From positions 1,860-65,859 of the forward strand of contig NWUY0304733247.1 of NCBI GenBank assembly GCA_004151065.3: a stretch of DNA of 64,000 nt, in the 5' to 3' direction. Both the position numbers and the translations under genes were made by a program. The notes beneath the pieces are model-generated. The model searched no databases. It was given only the letters and a program-made list of their open reading frames with translations, and was not told the DNA's origin. The DNA comes from Larix sibirica (taxonomy: Eukaryota; Streptophyta; Pinopsida; Pinales; Pinaceae). Position 1 is the stretch's first letter. The number at the start of each line of letters is the position of its first letter. Shown piece after piece: positions 12,554-23,779 of the stretch.

Positions 12554-12921
12554 GTAGCACTATCGCTTCATCCCATCCACACCCAACCCCTGATCCTATC
12601 GCTTGAACCTTCACCGGAAAAGAGATGAATCTGGGGCCCCTCCCCTTAGGAACAACGAAGAGTGGAAAGCTACGTGGAAATAGAAAAAAGAAGATCCGGG
12701 AACCAACTAGATCTGAGTGGCCCGTTATCCATGGAGGAATAAAGTGGAGGTTTCACATCAGCATTAAGGATATCCATTGGCTACTTGAGATCCTCGGAAA
12801 AGGCTACTTTACTTGAGATCCATCGGCAAACAGAGCGAACTGCACCTGACGCATCACTGTTACTCAGCAACTCCCCACGAGGTGAGAGGTTTGAGCGATA
12901 CCGATTTATATAGATAGACAC

Positions 12922-13046
12922 CCAGAGACACGGATGATTGAACCGCATGATCGAATCGCATAGACGGATGAGTGGATACTTTGTGCGAGCGATAGAAAAG
13001 TGGATACAACATCTGGTCTGGTACAGTACCGGTATAGCATGGTACG
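12922..13046 (+). repeat. Dispersed repeat, copy 1 (partner at 25762-26005)
   Basis: Shared blocks in order: GAGACACGGATGAT / GAGACGGATCAT, ATAGACGGA.GAGTGGATA, and ACA.CATC..GGTCTG followed by TCTGGTAC. In the second copy the third block is displaced about 150 bases by intervening sequence. Just downstream (13178-13208) is a small tandem duplication of AATCGAGAACGA. Confidence 0.5.
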
Positions 13047-13544
13047 GTAAGTATGATACGGTGAACAATACCGATAGTGAGGCTGTTTGTGATGAGTCCA
13101 CGGGAGATCCATCGGCAACTTGATAATATACATTGGCTTAACGAGGTGAAAACGAGTGAGTGGTTGAGCAATAGACAAATCGAGAACGAGCCAATCGAGA
13201 ACGAATCGGCCTATTTTCTCACTTCTCTTGGTTCTGACTTTCATCTTATAGTTATGTCTGTTGAGAATGAGCTGCTGCGTAGTCCTCCTAGTGTAAAAGC
13301 AAAATGACCTAGGCTGCGCCTCCAGCTCTAGAAACATTCAATAAGGGGTAACTACCTCTTTATTGATAATACCATAGATATAGATGTAGGGTCCCTAGGT
13401 CATCCTAGGAGCCTCAAGCTTGGGAAAACCTCTCCGCTCTCTGACCTGCCTAAGCGGGGATAATAAAATGGCACCCTTCGGCCCTCTTGTCTCACTTATG
13501 TATTATTACGTCTATAAAACATAGGAAGCACACATGCGCTAATT

Positions 13545-13658
13545 GCCCTACTTCCTTATCCTCCTCGTAGTTAATACTAAAAATAGAACATTCGTCCCTT
13601 CATTTCCATAAAATCCGAAGTGACTAAAAGAAGAGTTCACAGGCCGGCCGGTAAGATG
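13545..13658 (+). repeat. Dispersed repeat, copy 2 (partner at 9672-9778)
   Basis: Same order of blocks as copy 1, ending in CACAGGCCGGCCGGTAAGAT, where the GGCC word is duplicated relative to copy 1. Confidence 0.65.
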
Positions 13659-14504
13659 GATTTGTTGGTTAAAAGAAAGGAGCACGCACGGTCGCACTTA
13701 AGTAAAGCAAGGTAGGCTTCAGAAAGTCAATAGTCAAGGGTCTAAGTGCCTAAGCAGCCGGAAAAGTAACAAAGTTTCGTGATCAGTTCAAGGTAAAGAG
13801 AATAAGGGTTGATAGCACTAAAAGTAAAGGTAAGGCTCTTCCTAGACTGCAGTGGGTGCCCGCTAATTCATCAATCGTATCTGGCCCCCCCACCCAATAA
13901 GTAAACTTAAGCCTGGCTGGCCCGAAAAGAGAAGATAGTGCCGTACCAACACTTCGTTCCTTGCCTCAAGCAAGTGTTAGTTTTCGAAAGGCAAAGCTCT
14001 AAGTTCAACAAGTCTGTGAGTCATCGGTATATGGCAAGTAAGGTTAACGCAAGAGGTAGTTGTTCTAGGTAAAACTACCCATTCATTCGTGTAGGCTAAG
14101 TAGCACTGCCCACCCAAGCAAGTTCGTACACTATCTGGGGTCGTCTGCCTTATCCGAATATTCGATGGCGGCTAGTGTCAAACTATAAGGGTACGTTTCT
14201 GGATGTCTCTCCTCTAAAAGGCGGTTTGTATTTTTGTATTTCTGTCCTCCCCAAAGAAGGCTGGCTGGGCTGAGTTCAAACTGTAAGTATACGGGTCTGA
14301 TACCGTAATCAACCAACCCTTTTGGAACTCTCATTCTCTGTCCAAAGGGAGGGGGCTACCTAAATAATAGCAGCAACAATAAGTAGTGCCTAAAGAGGAT
14401 TCCAACCAATGCTACTCACTTCCCGTCTAAAGGTAGGCTGGCTTCTAAAAAGTAAATATAAATGCTTAGCTGCTTGCTGGTGTTTCCTTCTTAATATAGG
14501 CAAG
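13659..14504. other. Noncoding, no gene recognised
   Basis: Short frames only (67 codons minus at 14131-14334). A poly-C run lies near 13886-13892. Nothing assigned. Confidence 0.45.
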
Positions 14505-14957
14505 CTATCGATCTCGAACAGGATCTCGCTTTCGAAAACCCAAATATGGGTCTCGATCTGGAAAGTAAAAAGCTGGATCTCGATCACAAAGGTCTGGATC
14601 TTTGGCTGGTTCTCGAAATGGCTCTTGGACCGGATAAGCAACTGGATCTTTACGATCTAAATCACGATCTCTAAATTAAAGCTCTGGATCACGATATCGG
14701 TCACGAACTTCATAATCTTTGGCTCGATATCAAAGAACAGAATCTGGTTCTCTATATCTAAAATCCTAATATCTAGCCTTTGCCCTAGCTTATGGTTCCG
14801 GATCAATTGGATATGGAACTGAATGTGCGCCTGGAATGGGGTCTAACCCCGCCTTTGTTACCATCTTTGATTCTACCTATGATGCCTCTGCTCTTGCTTT
14901 CTCCACTCTTTCTTCCACCCGGTTGGCCTGCTACTGCTCCGCACCTCGCTCGATCTC
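14505..14957 (-). repeat. Codon-phased Arg/Asp/Pro-rich tract (decayed repetitive reading frame)
   Basis: On the minus strand one frame runs about 150 codons without an obvious frameshift. Its second half is a string of R-D-P words: VRDRYRDPEL, DRDLDRKDPVAYP, CDRDPAFYFPDRDPYLG and FRKRDPVRDR. The first half is charged (VEERVEKARAEAS) and then Pro-rich (PYPIDPEP). Seven in-frame stops interrupt it; most are TAA or TAG and one is TGA. The DNA has GATCTC/GATCTG-like words, so all frames look ordered and some other frames are also open. The PDRDP word recurs in tracts at 19, 29 and 33 kb. I recognise no known protein; a decayed repetitive protein gene or coding-like repeat expansion are the alternatives. 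Confidence 0.55.
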
Positions 14958-16209
14958 AAAAATGTAAATAGTTATGATAAAACTCGATCCGGGACAGGGA
15001 GGTTATAATAGCAAGATTCTAATTTTGAGAGCGCTCACTGTCCTTGTCTGAGGAAGGGTGAGGAACGGTCGGATAAACTCGGCCGGACACTAGGAGGTAT
15101 AAAAACACGAAGTATTTTCCCTTCTTATCTATTCCCACCCAACCGGGGCCCCAAAGAAAATGGAGGTGGCCTAAGTCCTTTTTAGGTCGGGTAAGAGCTT
15201 AACGCTCCCTGTAAAAGTGGGTGAAGAGTAAGAAGGTGGCGTCTGCTACCACGAGTGCCCCGGATACCGCTCTGCATGGTTGACTTGTGTCGGACGGAGG
15301 AAGGGGTTTGACACTCTTAACCTCCGATTGGAATGCGGTGGGGAGAATAAACTTCATATTGAGGTTTAACTTGCGGTCGTACATGCTCGTTAAGTAACAC
15401 GCTAAGCTAGAGCGTAATTTAACGTCTGAATATTCTGTCTGAGAATAGCGCGATTTGAGGTTCTGAAAGAAAGAAAGAAAGGGCGCATATCTTCCCGAAC
15501 TATTGAGATTGAGGGGAATAAATATAGGGGCGACGAAGGAGCCTTATTTATTTGTTTGGTCGCCGGCAGGTCCTGGTCTTACCTGATTAGCATAGTGTAA
15601 GGTCCCTTCCAGCCAACTAACCTTTTCCGGAAGCGCTGAACCAGGTCCTTCCTCCATCCATGCAATCCAGGGCATGTGGTGAAGTTCGTTGATTCTGGAA
15701 GCACTTACTTACTTTACGGGGGAGGAGTAGCAAGCCCAAGGAAGGGATGGATTGATTGATGGATGGTGTTATTACATATATAATAGCTCCACCATTCAAA
15801 ATAAAAAATGGATTATGTGCCATAGAAAGAAGGTCAAGGAACGTTGAAAGACTAAAATCCTAAAGAAATAAAATAAAATAATTATCAATAAGAAATTAAG
15901 CAAAAAAGAAATAAAGCAAAAATCCCTAAGTTACCGGCCCTCAGCCTGAATACTTGGGTTGGCTCACAGGAAGGACATTAATCAGCGGTTAGGTTATCCC
16001 TTGAGTTGTTGACTTTTTGTATACTGCTAATGTTTTCACCTTAGTTTCGTTCTCCTTCTTTCTCGGGTTGGGGAAAGCGACTGTCATCACTCAAATAGAA
16101 AATAAAACAGAGCAAACTTAAAAAGCCTGATTTACAAATTGAAAAGGGGGCCCATTGATAGATATCGATAAATTCGGGTTAATGGCTGGCTCCCACCATT
16201 AATATAGTA
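14958..16209. other. Noncoding, no gene recognised
   Basis: Frames of 61-68 codons on the minus strand (15199-15384, 15617-15823) match nothing. Contains the repeat copy at 15622-15720 and an A-rich segment at 15850-15925. Confidence 0.45.
15622..15720 (+). repeat. Dispersed repeat, copy 2 (partner at 11612-11690)
   Basis: See copy 1. It contains CCAGGTCCTTCCTCCATCCA followed by TGCAATCCAGGGCA and later GGAAGCACTTACTTACTTTAC. Confidence 0.55.
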
Positions 16210-16470
16210 TATTCTAGTGATGCTGCTACTGGTAGTGCTTATGCTTCATCTACATCAACTGCTCGTGCTTATGGATATGCTGTTCTTGATGGTCAACAAC
16301 TAGCTCTGCTTACGGGTATGCTTATGGATATACGACTGGGTACGGTTAAACTGCCTATGCTACTGGGTCTAAAGTTGCTGGACCTGGAACTACTATTGGT
16401 GGTGCTGGATCAACTGGTTATGCTTAACCAACTGAATTGACTGCTTTGTATACTGATGCTTGCGCTGGAG
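16210..16470 (-). repeat. Codon-phased Val/Pro/Asp/Ala tract
   Basis: The minus-strand frame reads PVDPAPPIVVPGPATLDPVA, then PYPVVYP, broken by TAA and TAG stops next to GCA codons. The complementary plus-strand frame is Gly/Tyr/Ala/Thr-rich (SAYGYAYGYTTGYG), a consequence of the purine-N-pyrimidine codon pattern. It shares the DPV and PYPVVYP words with the tracts at 18.6-19.3 kb (+). Confidence 0.5.
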
Positions 16471-17124
16471 AGAAGTAATTGGATGATTCATTTAATATGT
16501 AATTTATTTTATGGAGCTCTCCTGCTTACAGCTTCGTCCGTATAACTTTGTCTGTGCAACTGCGTATGGCCCTGGTATTTTCACTGTAATGCTCGTTGCA
16601 TGAGAAACACTAAGGAGGATTTCGGGTCAAACATGAGTCACTTCCCTACACTTTAATTTGCTTTGCTAATAATTGCGTATTTCCCGTATGAAGCGAGCAT
16701 GCAATCGTTGTTCAAGTGATTGGTTTAGGATTTCCGAGTAGATGAAATCTCTATTCAAAAAGAAGGCATCGTTTATCAAAACGCCCAAACAACGAAAATG
16801 TGCTTTTTTCTTTTAACTACTTATAACTATGAGGCTGATGCTGTCCCAAATCGAGTCGTTTTATATCTTGCGAACGCGCGAATTTCGGGTGGAGTGCCTA
16901 TTCCCACGAGGTTATAATCATGTGGGTGATACCGTAACGGACAAAGAAAGTTGGCGGTACGTTGTAAGGGCGAGGATCCTCAGAGTTTACAAGGGTAAGT
17001 ACGCGCGGCTCACCCGCAGCAGGTCTAAGTGTAAATGTAAGCTCCACCCGCATATTTGTCCTCTGAATAGATCGAGATTGATGAATTGTAGAACCTACAG
17101 AGAATTGATTACTCACTTGTGTAG
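16471..17124. other. Noncoding or unrecognised frame upstream of the gypsy remnant
   Basis: An open plus-strand frame begins with ATG at 16829 and runs into the gypsy fragment downstream (stop at 17231-17233). Its first 90 codons are Arg/Lys/Cys-rich and resemble no gypsy domain I know, so this is probably a chance fusion of unrelated sequence to the retroelement frame. Confidence 0.4.
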
Positions 17125-17385
17125 TAAGCTATTGGTGTTCGGATCTTGGAAGTATGAAGACCTCCAGATCTATGATCCATCCATATTCAAACATCAAATT
17201 CCCCTCAAGGATGATGTCAATCCATTCAAGTAAAAACAACTACAATTGAACCCCACCCTCTTATTCATAAAGAAATCAAAAGGTTCTGTGATGCAAAGAT
17301 CATCATCCCTGTAGGGCATTCTGCTTGGGTGGCCAACCTGGTACTTGTCAGTAAGAAAACTGGAGATATAAGGAAGGAGCGAAGC
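17125..17385 (+). pseudogene. Ty3/gypsy pol remnant (linker and start of reverse transcriptase)
   Basis: Remnant of the stretch leading into gypsy reverse transcriptase. The plus-strand translation contains WKYEDLQIYDPSIFKHQIPL, which corresponds to the plant gypsy block 'F.W.Y.DL...D...I.H.IPL..G.KP.+QK'. After a TAA stop at the Gln position expected in 'PF+QK', the frame continues LQLNPTLL. A single frameshift near 17280 then leads to FCDAKIIIP and HSAWVANLV, the RT entry block. Translation becomes unrelated after about 17385, so all catalytic RT motifs are missing. The stop is explained by a C-to-T change of a CAA codon. Family assignment is strong. Confidence 0.8.
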
Positions 17386-18180
17386 CGCTTGTCCGCTGAG
17401 GGCAAGGGTGGGCGTAACAAAAAGGGTGCAGAACTCGGAGGGGAAAAGCTAAGGTAAGTGGGGAATAAGGGAGGCGGGGGTGCAACAAATAAAATAAAGG
17501 GCTACTTAAATAAATCTCCCTGTTACTACTATATTATCCGATCTGAAACATGCTTTTGGAGCTCTCTATTTGAAAGGGGGAAACCGTGGCCTGATTCTAA
17601 ACAAGGAGAGACGTGAGTAGAGCGTGCATGATGGCCCTAGGTAATCTATGCATGTATGATTCGGTTCACCGAGAAAGACGGGGGAATTAGCCCTGTCCCG
17701 TCTTCAAGTAAAGGGTTAAGGTGGATCTATATCTTTCTTGATTATATAACGCGCAATAGTCAATTTACTTAGAACGTAAAGGATAGGCGTTGCCAGCCCA
17801 CCAGCTAGCGATAGATGCCCACCAGCCCCAGAGATGGTAAATTTACTAGCGAAAAGGTGGCCTATCAAGATGTGAATGTGGCCTATCGAGATGGTCAATT
17901 TATTAGTGGAAAGGTGGCCTATCAGGACCTTCCCCTACTCCTTCAGAGAGCGCTCGCTCATACCTGGAAAATTTGCTAGTAAAAGGGTGGCGTATAGTGG
18001 CCCTTTCCTCCCTTCTTTCAAGGCACCCAGTGGGCAAGTTCAAACAGCAGTGAGATTGCGATAGCATAGGGTGGCTTCGCGAGATCTATCTCCAGCGGGT
18101 TCTTTATTCAAGAAATTTCCCTACATGCAGCAATGCCTATAACAGGGACTACTGCATCACTATATTATCATATGGAACAG
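17386..18180. other. Noncoding, local word duplication
   Basis: No gene recognised. At 17852-17996 the word AAAGGTGGCCTATC, or a variant of it, recurs three or four times (AATTTACTAG.GAAAAGGTGGCC-like units), a small decayed tandem array. Confidence 0.45.
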
Positions 18181-19350
18181 CCAGCATAGTATAGTTCAAA
18201 TAGTCTTTCTTCCCAGCATCATAATTATTCCCAGCATCATCAGTTGAACCCGCATAATTCCCATCCGCATTAGAACAAGAAGAACTGGGCCAAAGCAGAG
18301 CTAGTGGTTTACCCAAGAGCAATCATGGCATAGGAACCATAAGTAGCACCTATTGAACTAGTAGCTTACCTATCACCATCTTCTTGTCCAGATTGAAATC
18401 CTTTAGTTCAATGCTAGCTTGATAAGTTCTAGTCCTATAAGCTATAGTAGCAGAGGTATAGCTATCAAAGGCAACAATAAAATTAGCACCAGTAATAGTT
18501 CCAGGCCCGAGTCAAGATCCAAATCCATAACCAATAGTAATAGTGGCAGAGTCTGTAGCTTACCTTGTTTAACTACCTTAAGCACCTATAGCAGCAGCAG
18601 AAGATTAAGTTGTTTATTCAGTAGATTCTGTTGATCCGGTTGACTACGCTGTTGATTATGACTTTTATAATGCAGTAGATTCTTCTGTTTGAGCTCGAGC
18701 ATATAAAGTAGCAGATCCAGGAGCAGGAGCAAGTCTAGGAGCACGAGCAGTTCCAGGAGCAGCAGTTCCACCACCAGTAGCATCAATAGCAAATGCACCA
18801 CCAACAGTAGCGGTAGATCCTGTAGTTGATTCTGTAAATGAAGAGGAGATCCCAGAAGATGAAGCCGTTTATGTTGCGGTTTATCCTTAACCAACTTATA
18901 TACCAGAACAGCCAGCACCTCGCCCGGCATACCTTCCAGATCGAGACCCAGGCCCAGACCCAGTTTATGCTGATTTTAGTGATCGAGAGCCAGTTAGATA
19001 TTCTACAGTCTAAGGAGTATATTTAGCAGAACCAACATAAGCAGCTTCAGGATTAACGAAGTAAATAGCCGGTAGATCAACTGCTTTAACTGATAGATCT
19101 ATTGGTTCCATGGTAGCTGCGGGCCCATAAGCAGGAGAAGCATAGGCAGGTGCAGGAGAGACAGTAGTTTACCCATATCCAGATCGAGACCCATTAGCGG
19201 TTTACTTTGTGCCAGGAGCAGTAGATCTACCACCATAAGCGGAGGAAGACACAAGGATAACAGTGGTAGAGGTAGAGCAGCGGGAAGAGCCAGTTCGTAA
19301 TCCAGATTCTTATGTTCAAGATCTAGAACCAGATCCAGATACAGTTTAAG
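18181..19350 (+). repeat. Codon-phased Val/Asp/Pro/Ala tract, longest copy (decayed repetitive reading frame)
   Basis: From about 18623 one plus-strand frame continues roughly 242 codons with no frameshift that I could find, interrupted by nine stops (seven TAA, one TAG, one TGA). It contains VDPVDYAVDYD, KVADPGAGASLGARAVPGAA, DPVVDSVNEEE, YLPDRDPGPDPVY, DREPVRYS and YPYPDRDPLAVYFVPGAVD. Upstream (18181-18600) the same kind of sequence continues with phase shifts. Most stops sit in the context ACA/CCA/GCA/GTT-TAR-GCN, as if a Gln or Tyr codon before Ala had changed. The antisense frame is also largely open (Gly/Ser/Arg/Tyr-rich). No known protein recognised; membership of the window-wide DPV/PDRDP family is by shared words and composition. 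Confidence 0.6.
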
Positions 19351-19539
19351 CAGTCCAGCAGCACCTATAAGAGTATCTAAGCCAGTGCTATACCCAGATC
19401 CAGAGCCATATCTTCGTGACTGAGATCTAGACCCATACCCAGTAGCATATCTAGTAACAGATACAGAGCCATAGGTTGCAAGGTTAAGAATAAACACCAC
19501 CAAGGGCAGAGGTGCGCAGCATAGACATAATCTTTACCA

Positions 19540-20060
19540 GTTAGTTATAGACCCGGCCCTTTCTGGCTAGTGATACTGGATCTTTAACTGTTCATGCAAC
19601 TGCTGCTACTTACACTACATAATCCCCTTTACTTCTTTTCTTTTTACTTATAGATTTCATTTTCATTCTCCATTTGATAATCTAAATTGAAACTTTGAGG
19701 TCCGGCCCTACCCTACTATAAGATATTTGGTACAATGTTGGACTTGTCACCTAAATTAGATACTTGTAGTATTCCTCAACTGTACCTTCTCTTTTTCTAT
19801 GAATGATACCAATATTTCTATATGAGCAGGTTATGAATTAACAACTGAAACTTATTATTAGTTGACTGATAAAAAAACAAGATCAAAGGCTGGAACTGCT
19901 GACTCGGATACCTTTATTACCCCTACCTTTCCCGATGCTCTTTATGCTACTGGTTTTGGTTCCGGATCAGCCGCTGGTGATATGGTGACCGCTGCTTTAA
20001 CAATGGACTATGACTATCTAACGGGCACTGAGAAATCTATAGGCTTTTTATCCCCTGAGT
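19540..20060 (-). repeat. Codon-phased tract, minus orientation
   Basis: The minus-strand frame includes SPAADPEPKPVA followed by a TAA stop and later VSESAVPAFDL, fitting the DPV family. Antisense, an open plus-strand frame of 74 codons (19862-20086) reads ALYATGFGSGSAAGDMVTAA. The middle of the interval is AT-rich and unassigned. Confidence 0.4.
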
Positions 20061-20559
20061 GCAAGGGGAATAACGTAAAAGAGTAGTAACAGTGCACCAG
20101 CTAAATATAAGGAAAACACGCGGATGCCTTCACTACAACGACAAAGCCCTCCTTCTAAGGCTTAGGGATGTATTAGGCTTAGATAGGCCCTGGGAACAAA
20201 ACGGAATGACTTCACACCACTTAATAGGAGCTATAGCTAATATCTTTATTAAATAGGAACAATGAGGGCTCTTAATTGCCCTGCCTAAGTATAAACAGAA
20301 AGGCTGGCTTCTAAGGAATAGCTAGGCGAGGTAGTAGCTCTGGAGTAAGTAGGTTCATCAACTGCACCTGGAACCAGATCTGTTCGAACAAGGGCTGGGT
20401 TTCAAGTGGTACGAAATGCATAGTACTATATCCCTGTAAATGACCGGCCAAACAAATAGTAAATCCTTTTTCATAATTGTGTTTCTACTCATATAATATC
20501 GGAACAGGGCTTACTTAGGAAGAAGGCTGTCACTATATATGAAACAATTAGCACTCATG
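20061..20559. other. Noncoding, no gene recognised
   Basis: No supportable feature. Confidence 0.4.
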
Positions 20560-20960
20560 AAGCGCTCCACAATGAAATATACCACCAGATGTAAGCATTA
20601 GAGCCAGTTGGCCCCACGGAAGCAAGAGCAAAGGCGAGAGAACCGAGGAAGGAAGCATCCGAGCAAGGAGTAGGAACAAAGTAAGCGAAGGGAGCATAGG
20701 CAGAGTCCCCATTTCGAGATAAAGCAAGCAGCTTACGCATAGATGGCAACAACGGAGCAAGCAGTAGTGGATTCAATTGACCTTGATGACCCAGTTGTTG
20801 TTCCACCAGCGACAAGAAAGCAAGCATCTAAGTAAGGAGCAGGGTTTTTACCATCACAGGTAGAGTAGCACATATAAAAGCCAGCAGCAGAGATAGATAC
20901 AATCTCAGATCCTCCGGTTTCATCTCTTATAGTTTTAGAGTAAACATCCATTTGAGTTAC
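20560..20960 (+). repeat. Codon-phased tract, plus orientation
   Basis: The plus-strand translation includes ALEPVGPTEARAKAREPRKE and, after a phase change near 20757, AVVDSIDLDDPVVVPPA. Stops are TAA and TAG, some next to Ala codons. The antisense frames read GDSAYAPFAYFVPTPCSDAS-like text. It shares DPVV and VDS words with the copy at 18.6-19.3 kb. Confidence 0.45.
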
Positions 20961-21660
20961 AAAGTAAATTCCAGTATTTTATTCCATTGACCGAGCGGAC
21001 TTGGAACCTATTTATTCAATCAAGGAACCAACAACTTAAGCATCTGACGCCAGTTACAGTTTATAATCCATATTGAGGTCAAGCAGCGTCATAGGCAAAG
21101 GTAGCATCATCCCTACCACCATATTGCTCTAATGAAATAGAAAAGGGATTACAAGGGGGTATTAACCAAAAAGATCTTATAGGGTTTAATAGACATCCGC
21201 CAAAGAAGCAATTGATCGAGTTTATATTGTTCTATCGCTACCTCGCCTGGCATCCCTATATATTGAATTTCGAGAGTAAAAGCCCAACACCTATACATAA
21301 CCTATATGAGCTTTCAAATCTTAAGCAGCATACCCAGCATCTTTGGTACACACCAGTCAATCTAATCCCGTCATCTGTTTACCTTTCCACCCATAGGTAG
21401 AAGCATTTGCTATATCTACTGGGCCTGGGTCTACATCGCTATCTAGCTGAATGAGCTTCTTGACTTGACTAACTATAGGGGCACTACATGGGCATAATTG
21501 CACCTTGGTTTTACATGGGTGCTTTCGGTTCCCTCATTATTGCCCCCCGGCCTTAAATGTTACTAGGTTATTCAACAAGTTATGCTATAGACCCTAAACC
21601 TGGAAGAGATGCCATGGATTATTTCATTTTTAGGGATTTTGGGCGAAGTACTGCTACTAA
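20961..21660. other. Noncoding, no gene recognised
   Basis: Short frames only (62 codons at 21212-21400). Nothing recognised. Confidence 0.4.
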
Positions 21661-21960
21661 GGATATAAGTAAAACCGCTGGTGGTGCCCTTTCTATGCTA
21701 TAACTCCTTTTGGGTCTCAATATTGATCTGCATCTGAATCTGTACCTTTTACTGGATCAGGGTCACCCGGCACCAGGGCAACAGGGTTTACCTAACCTAG
21801 TGACTCGCACTTATGATTGCTCCCATTCTTGGTCTGGAATTAAAGCTTACGACCTGGCTGTCAACCTATGGCTGGATTTATCTGATAGCTGGGATACTGC
21901 AAAGGGGCTTCTGGGGCGCTGCTTACGCTCTATGATTGGCCTTATTACTATTTATTACGA
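21661..21960 (-). repeat. Codon-phased tract, minus orientation
   Basis: The minus-strand frame includes VNPVALVPGDPDPVKGTDSD then DADQY and a TGA stop before DPKGVIA. The plus-strand open frame of 88 codons at 21710-21976 is its antisense shadow. Membership of the DPV family is by composition and the DPDPV word. Confidence 0.4.
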
Positions 21961-22374
21961 TATAACACGTGGATAAAAAAGCTAGTGAGCACGTGAAAAT
22001 CAAATAAATATGGTAATACCTAGGAATACCTTCCTGGGAATACCTTCCAAAGAAGCAAGCATTCCTGGGAATACCATACTGTACTCGTCGTTGTCCTAGA
22101 TGAGAAGTCATGCCCTAGATGATAAGCCCCTACATTAAGGCCACTGATGATGGATTCTTCAGTCATATCCAGAAAAAGTCATAAGTCAGGTCCTCTGGTT
22201 CCACATCCTTAGTAATCCTTTCCCTACATTAACCTTAGCTGTCGCACTAGAGCTTTAGCTGTTCACCGAGCTGTCTAATCTGAGCTTTCCCAGATGATCT
22301 GATCTTTAATGTATTTTCTTTATTCTATTTCCTTTAAGGTAGCCGGACCTAACCCTTGAAAAGAATTGACTTAA
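21961..22374. other. Noncoding with a small tandem word
   Basis: At 22018-22078 the word GGAATACC(TT) recurs four times in about 60 bases, a short decayed array. No gene. Confidence 0.5.
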
Positions 22375-22590
22375 CCCCACATAGCGGGTAAACCTAATGG
22401 TTAATATTATCTCCACCCTTTACCCGAGACCACCCTTTAGCTCAGCTATCGTAACCCTACCCAAAGGCAATACCCCACATAAAGGCCCCTAACCAAAGGA
22501 AATATATCCGGACATTCCCCCACACCAAAGGCCCCAGTATGCCGGTACTATAGGCGCAAGTCCCCACACCCTTAAATACGCGGTACCCAA
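22375..22590 (+). repeat. Degenerate tandem array of CCCCACA-type units
   Basis: Units beginning ACCCCACATA, ACCCCACATAAAGGCCCCTA, CCCCCACACCAAAGGCCCCA and TCCCCACACCC recur with changing spacing. Strand-asymmetric (C-rich on plus). No coding potential recognised. Confidence 0.5.
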
Positions 22591-23289
22591 CCCCTTATGA
22601 GTGTTTTACTATTAGATTACCTCATTAGATACCGAATACCACTCTATTCCCTCATTTTACTATACTGAACAGAACCCTGCAAGTCATACACCCCGCATCC
22701 TCCTTACCCTACCTATCATAACCGGGAGATGCCATTAAATAGAACCCAGAGCACTGCTATTGGGGTGGGACAGTAAGAGAGCAGCTATGGAGGAGAGACG
22801 CCATTACCTCGTTCCACACCTCAGCTATAGAAGAAGGGAGTCTAAGTATCAAACTTTTACTAACATTACTATGTTACTGACGGTTCAATTTATCGGGTAA
22901 AGCATATCCCCTAATTTAATAGTAGATCCATCTAGCGTTAGTAACTGGATATTTTTCTTCTTTTCCAGTTTTATAGAGCATTTTATTTTATTCCTATTGA
23001 GATCCGTTTTTGTTAGTTTTTCGTTTTTGTCCATACACCTTTGCTGGCAACATTATACCATAAATAGTCTTAAGATGAACAATTAGTAGGGTGCAGATAT
23101 CTTCCTTTGGTCTTCTGACATTGGTGCATGATTGGCATTATCTTCCTCAATAATAAATGATTGCCTCGAAATCTTGTATTATAACAATCTTTCTCAAATT
23201 TGCCATTTATTCATTATATAGTTGCTATAAATCTTGCAATACACCCTCCAAAATAGAAACATAATTATATGGAGGGCCAGTTATTTTGG
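22591..23289. other. Noncoding, no gene recognised
   Basis: AT-rich sequence with no supportable feature. Confidence 0.4.
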
Positions 23290-23640
23290 TTTCCATGCTA
23301 CGCCTACGTGTTAGTTCACTAGCTTTGGTCAGGCTTACTTTGCTCCTAAAAGCCAGGGCTCGAGTACAAGCCATCGAGCGTGGTACAAGACGCGTGGTGC
23401 TGCGGGTCGCCCTCCTTCCAAGGATCCAGGGACTGGTGGTACTAAAGTGGCTTCCGGCTCAGCAGTTGGGGGGGTGGGCAGATGGTTCAGGTAGGGATGG
23501 ATCCTCTTCAGGTGGTGCAGGTTAAGGTGCTCCAGGATCAGGTGGCTTAGGAGGTCCAGGTTATGGGGGTATAGGCTCTGGTGGTTCAATGGCGGGTATT
23601 CCAGTTTTTGGTGGTACTTGTGGAGCTGTTTCACGTAGCT
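23290..23640 (-). repeat. Codon-phased Pro-rich tract, minus orientation
   Basis: The minus-strand frame reads PPEPIPP, a TAA stop, PGPPKPPDPGAP, another TAA stop, then PAPPEEDPSLPEPSAHPPN. A second minus-strand frame is open for 99 codons (23335-23634) and ends TAEPEATLVPPVPGSLEGG. The stops lie between Pro and Pro codons. Antisense text is Gly-rich. Placed with the DPV family on composition only. Confidence 0.4.
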
Positions 23641-23779
23641 CCGTTAAGGTCTCTAAGAGTTCAGTGGAGCAGCCTCGGGGTAGTGCTTATTTGGATAGGG
23701 ATCGTATTCTATCAGGTCATCATAGCTCCATGCCATTACATCACCATCATATTCTTGGCAAAGGGTTATTAACCCCGCT

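Noticed and set aside
18586-18930. 114-codon Leu-rich minus-strand frame, at first sight a membrane protein
   Set aside because: It is an out-of-register antisense reading of the codon-phased tract; Leu-rich text arises automatically from GCA/GTT-type triplets on the other strand.
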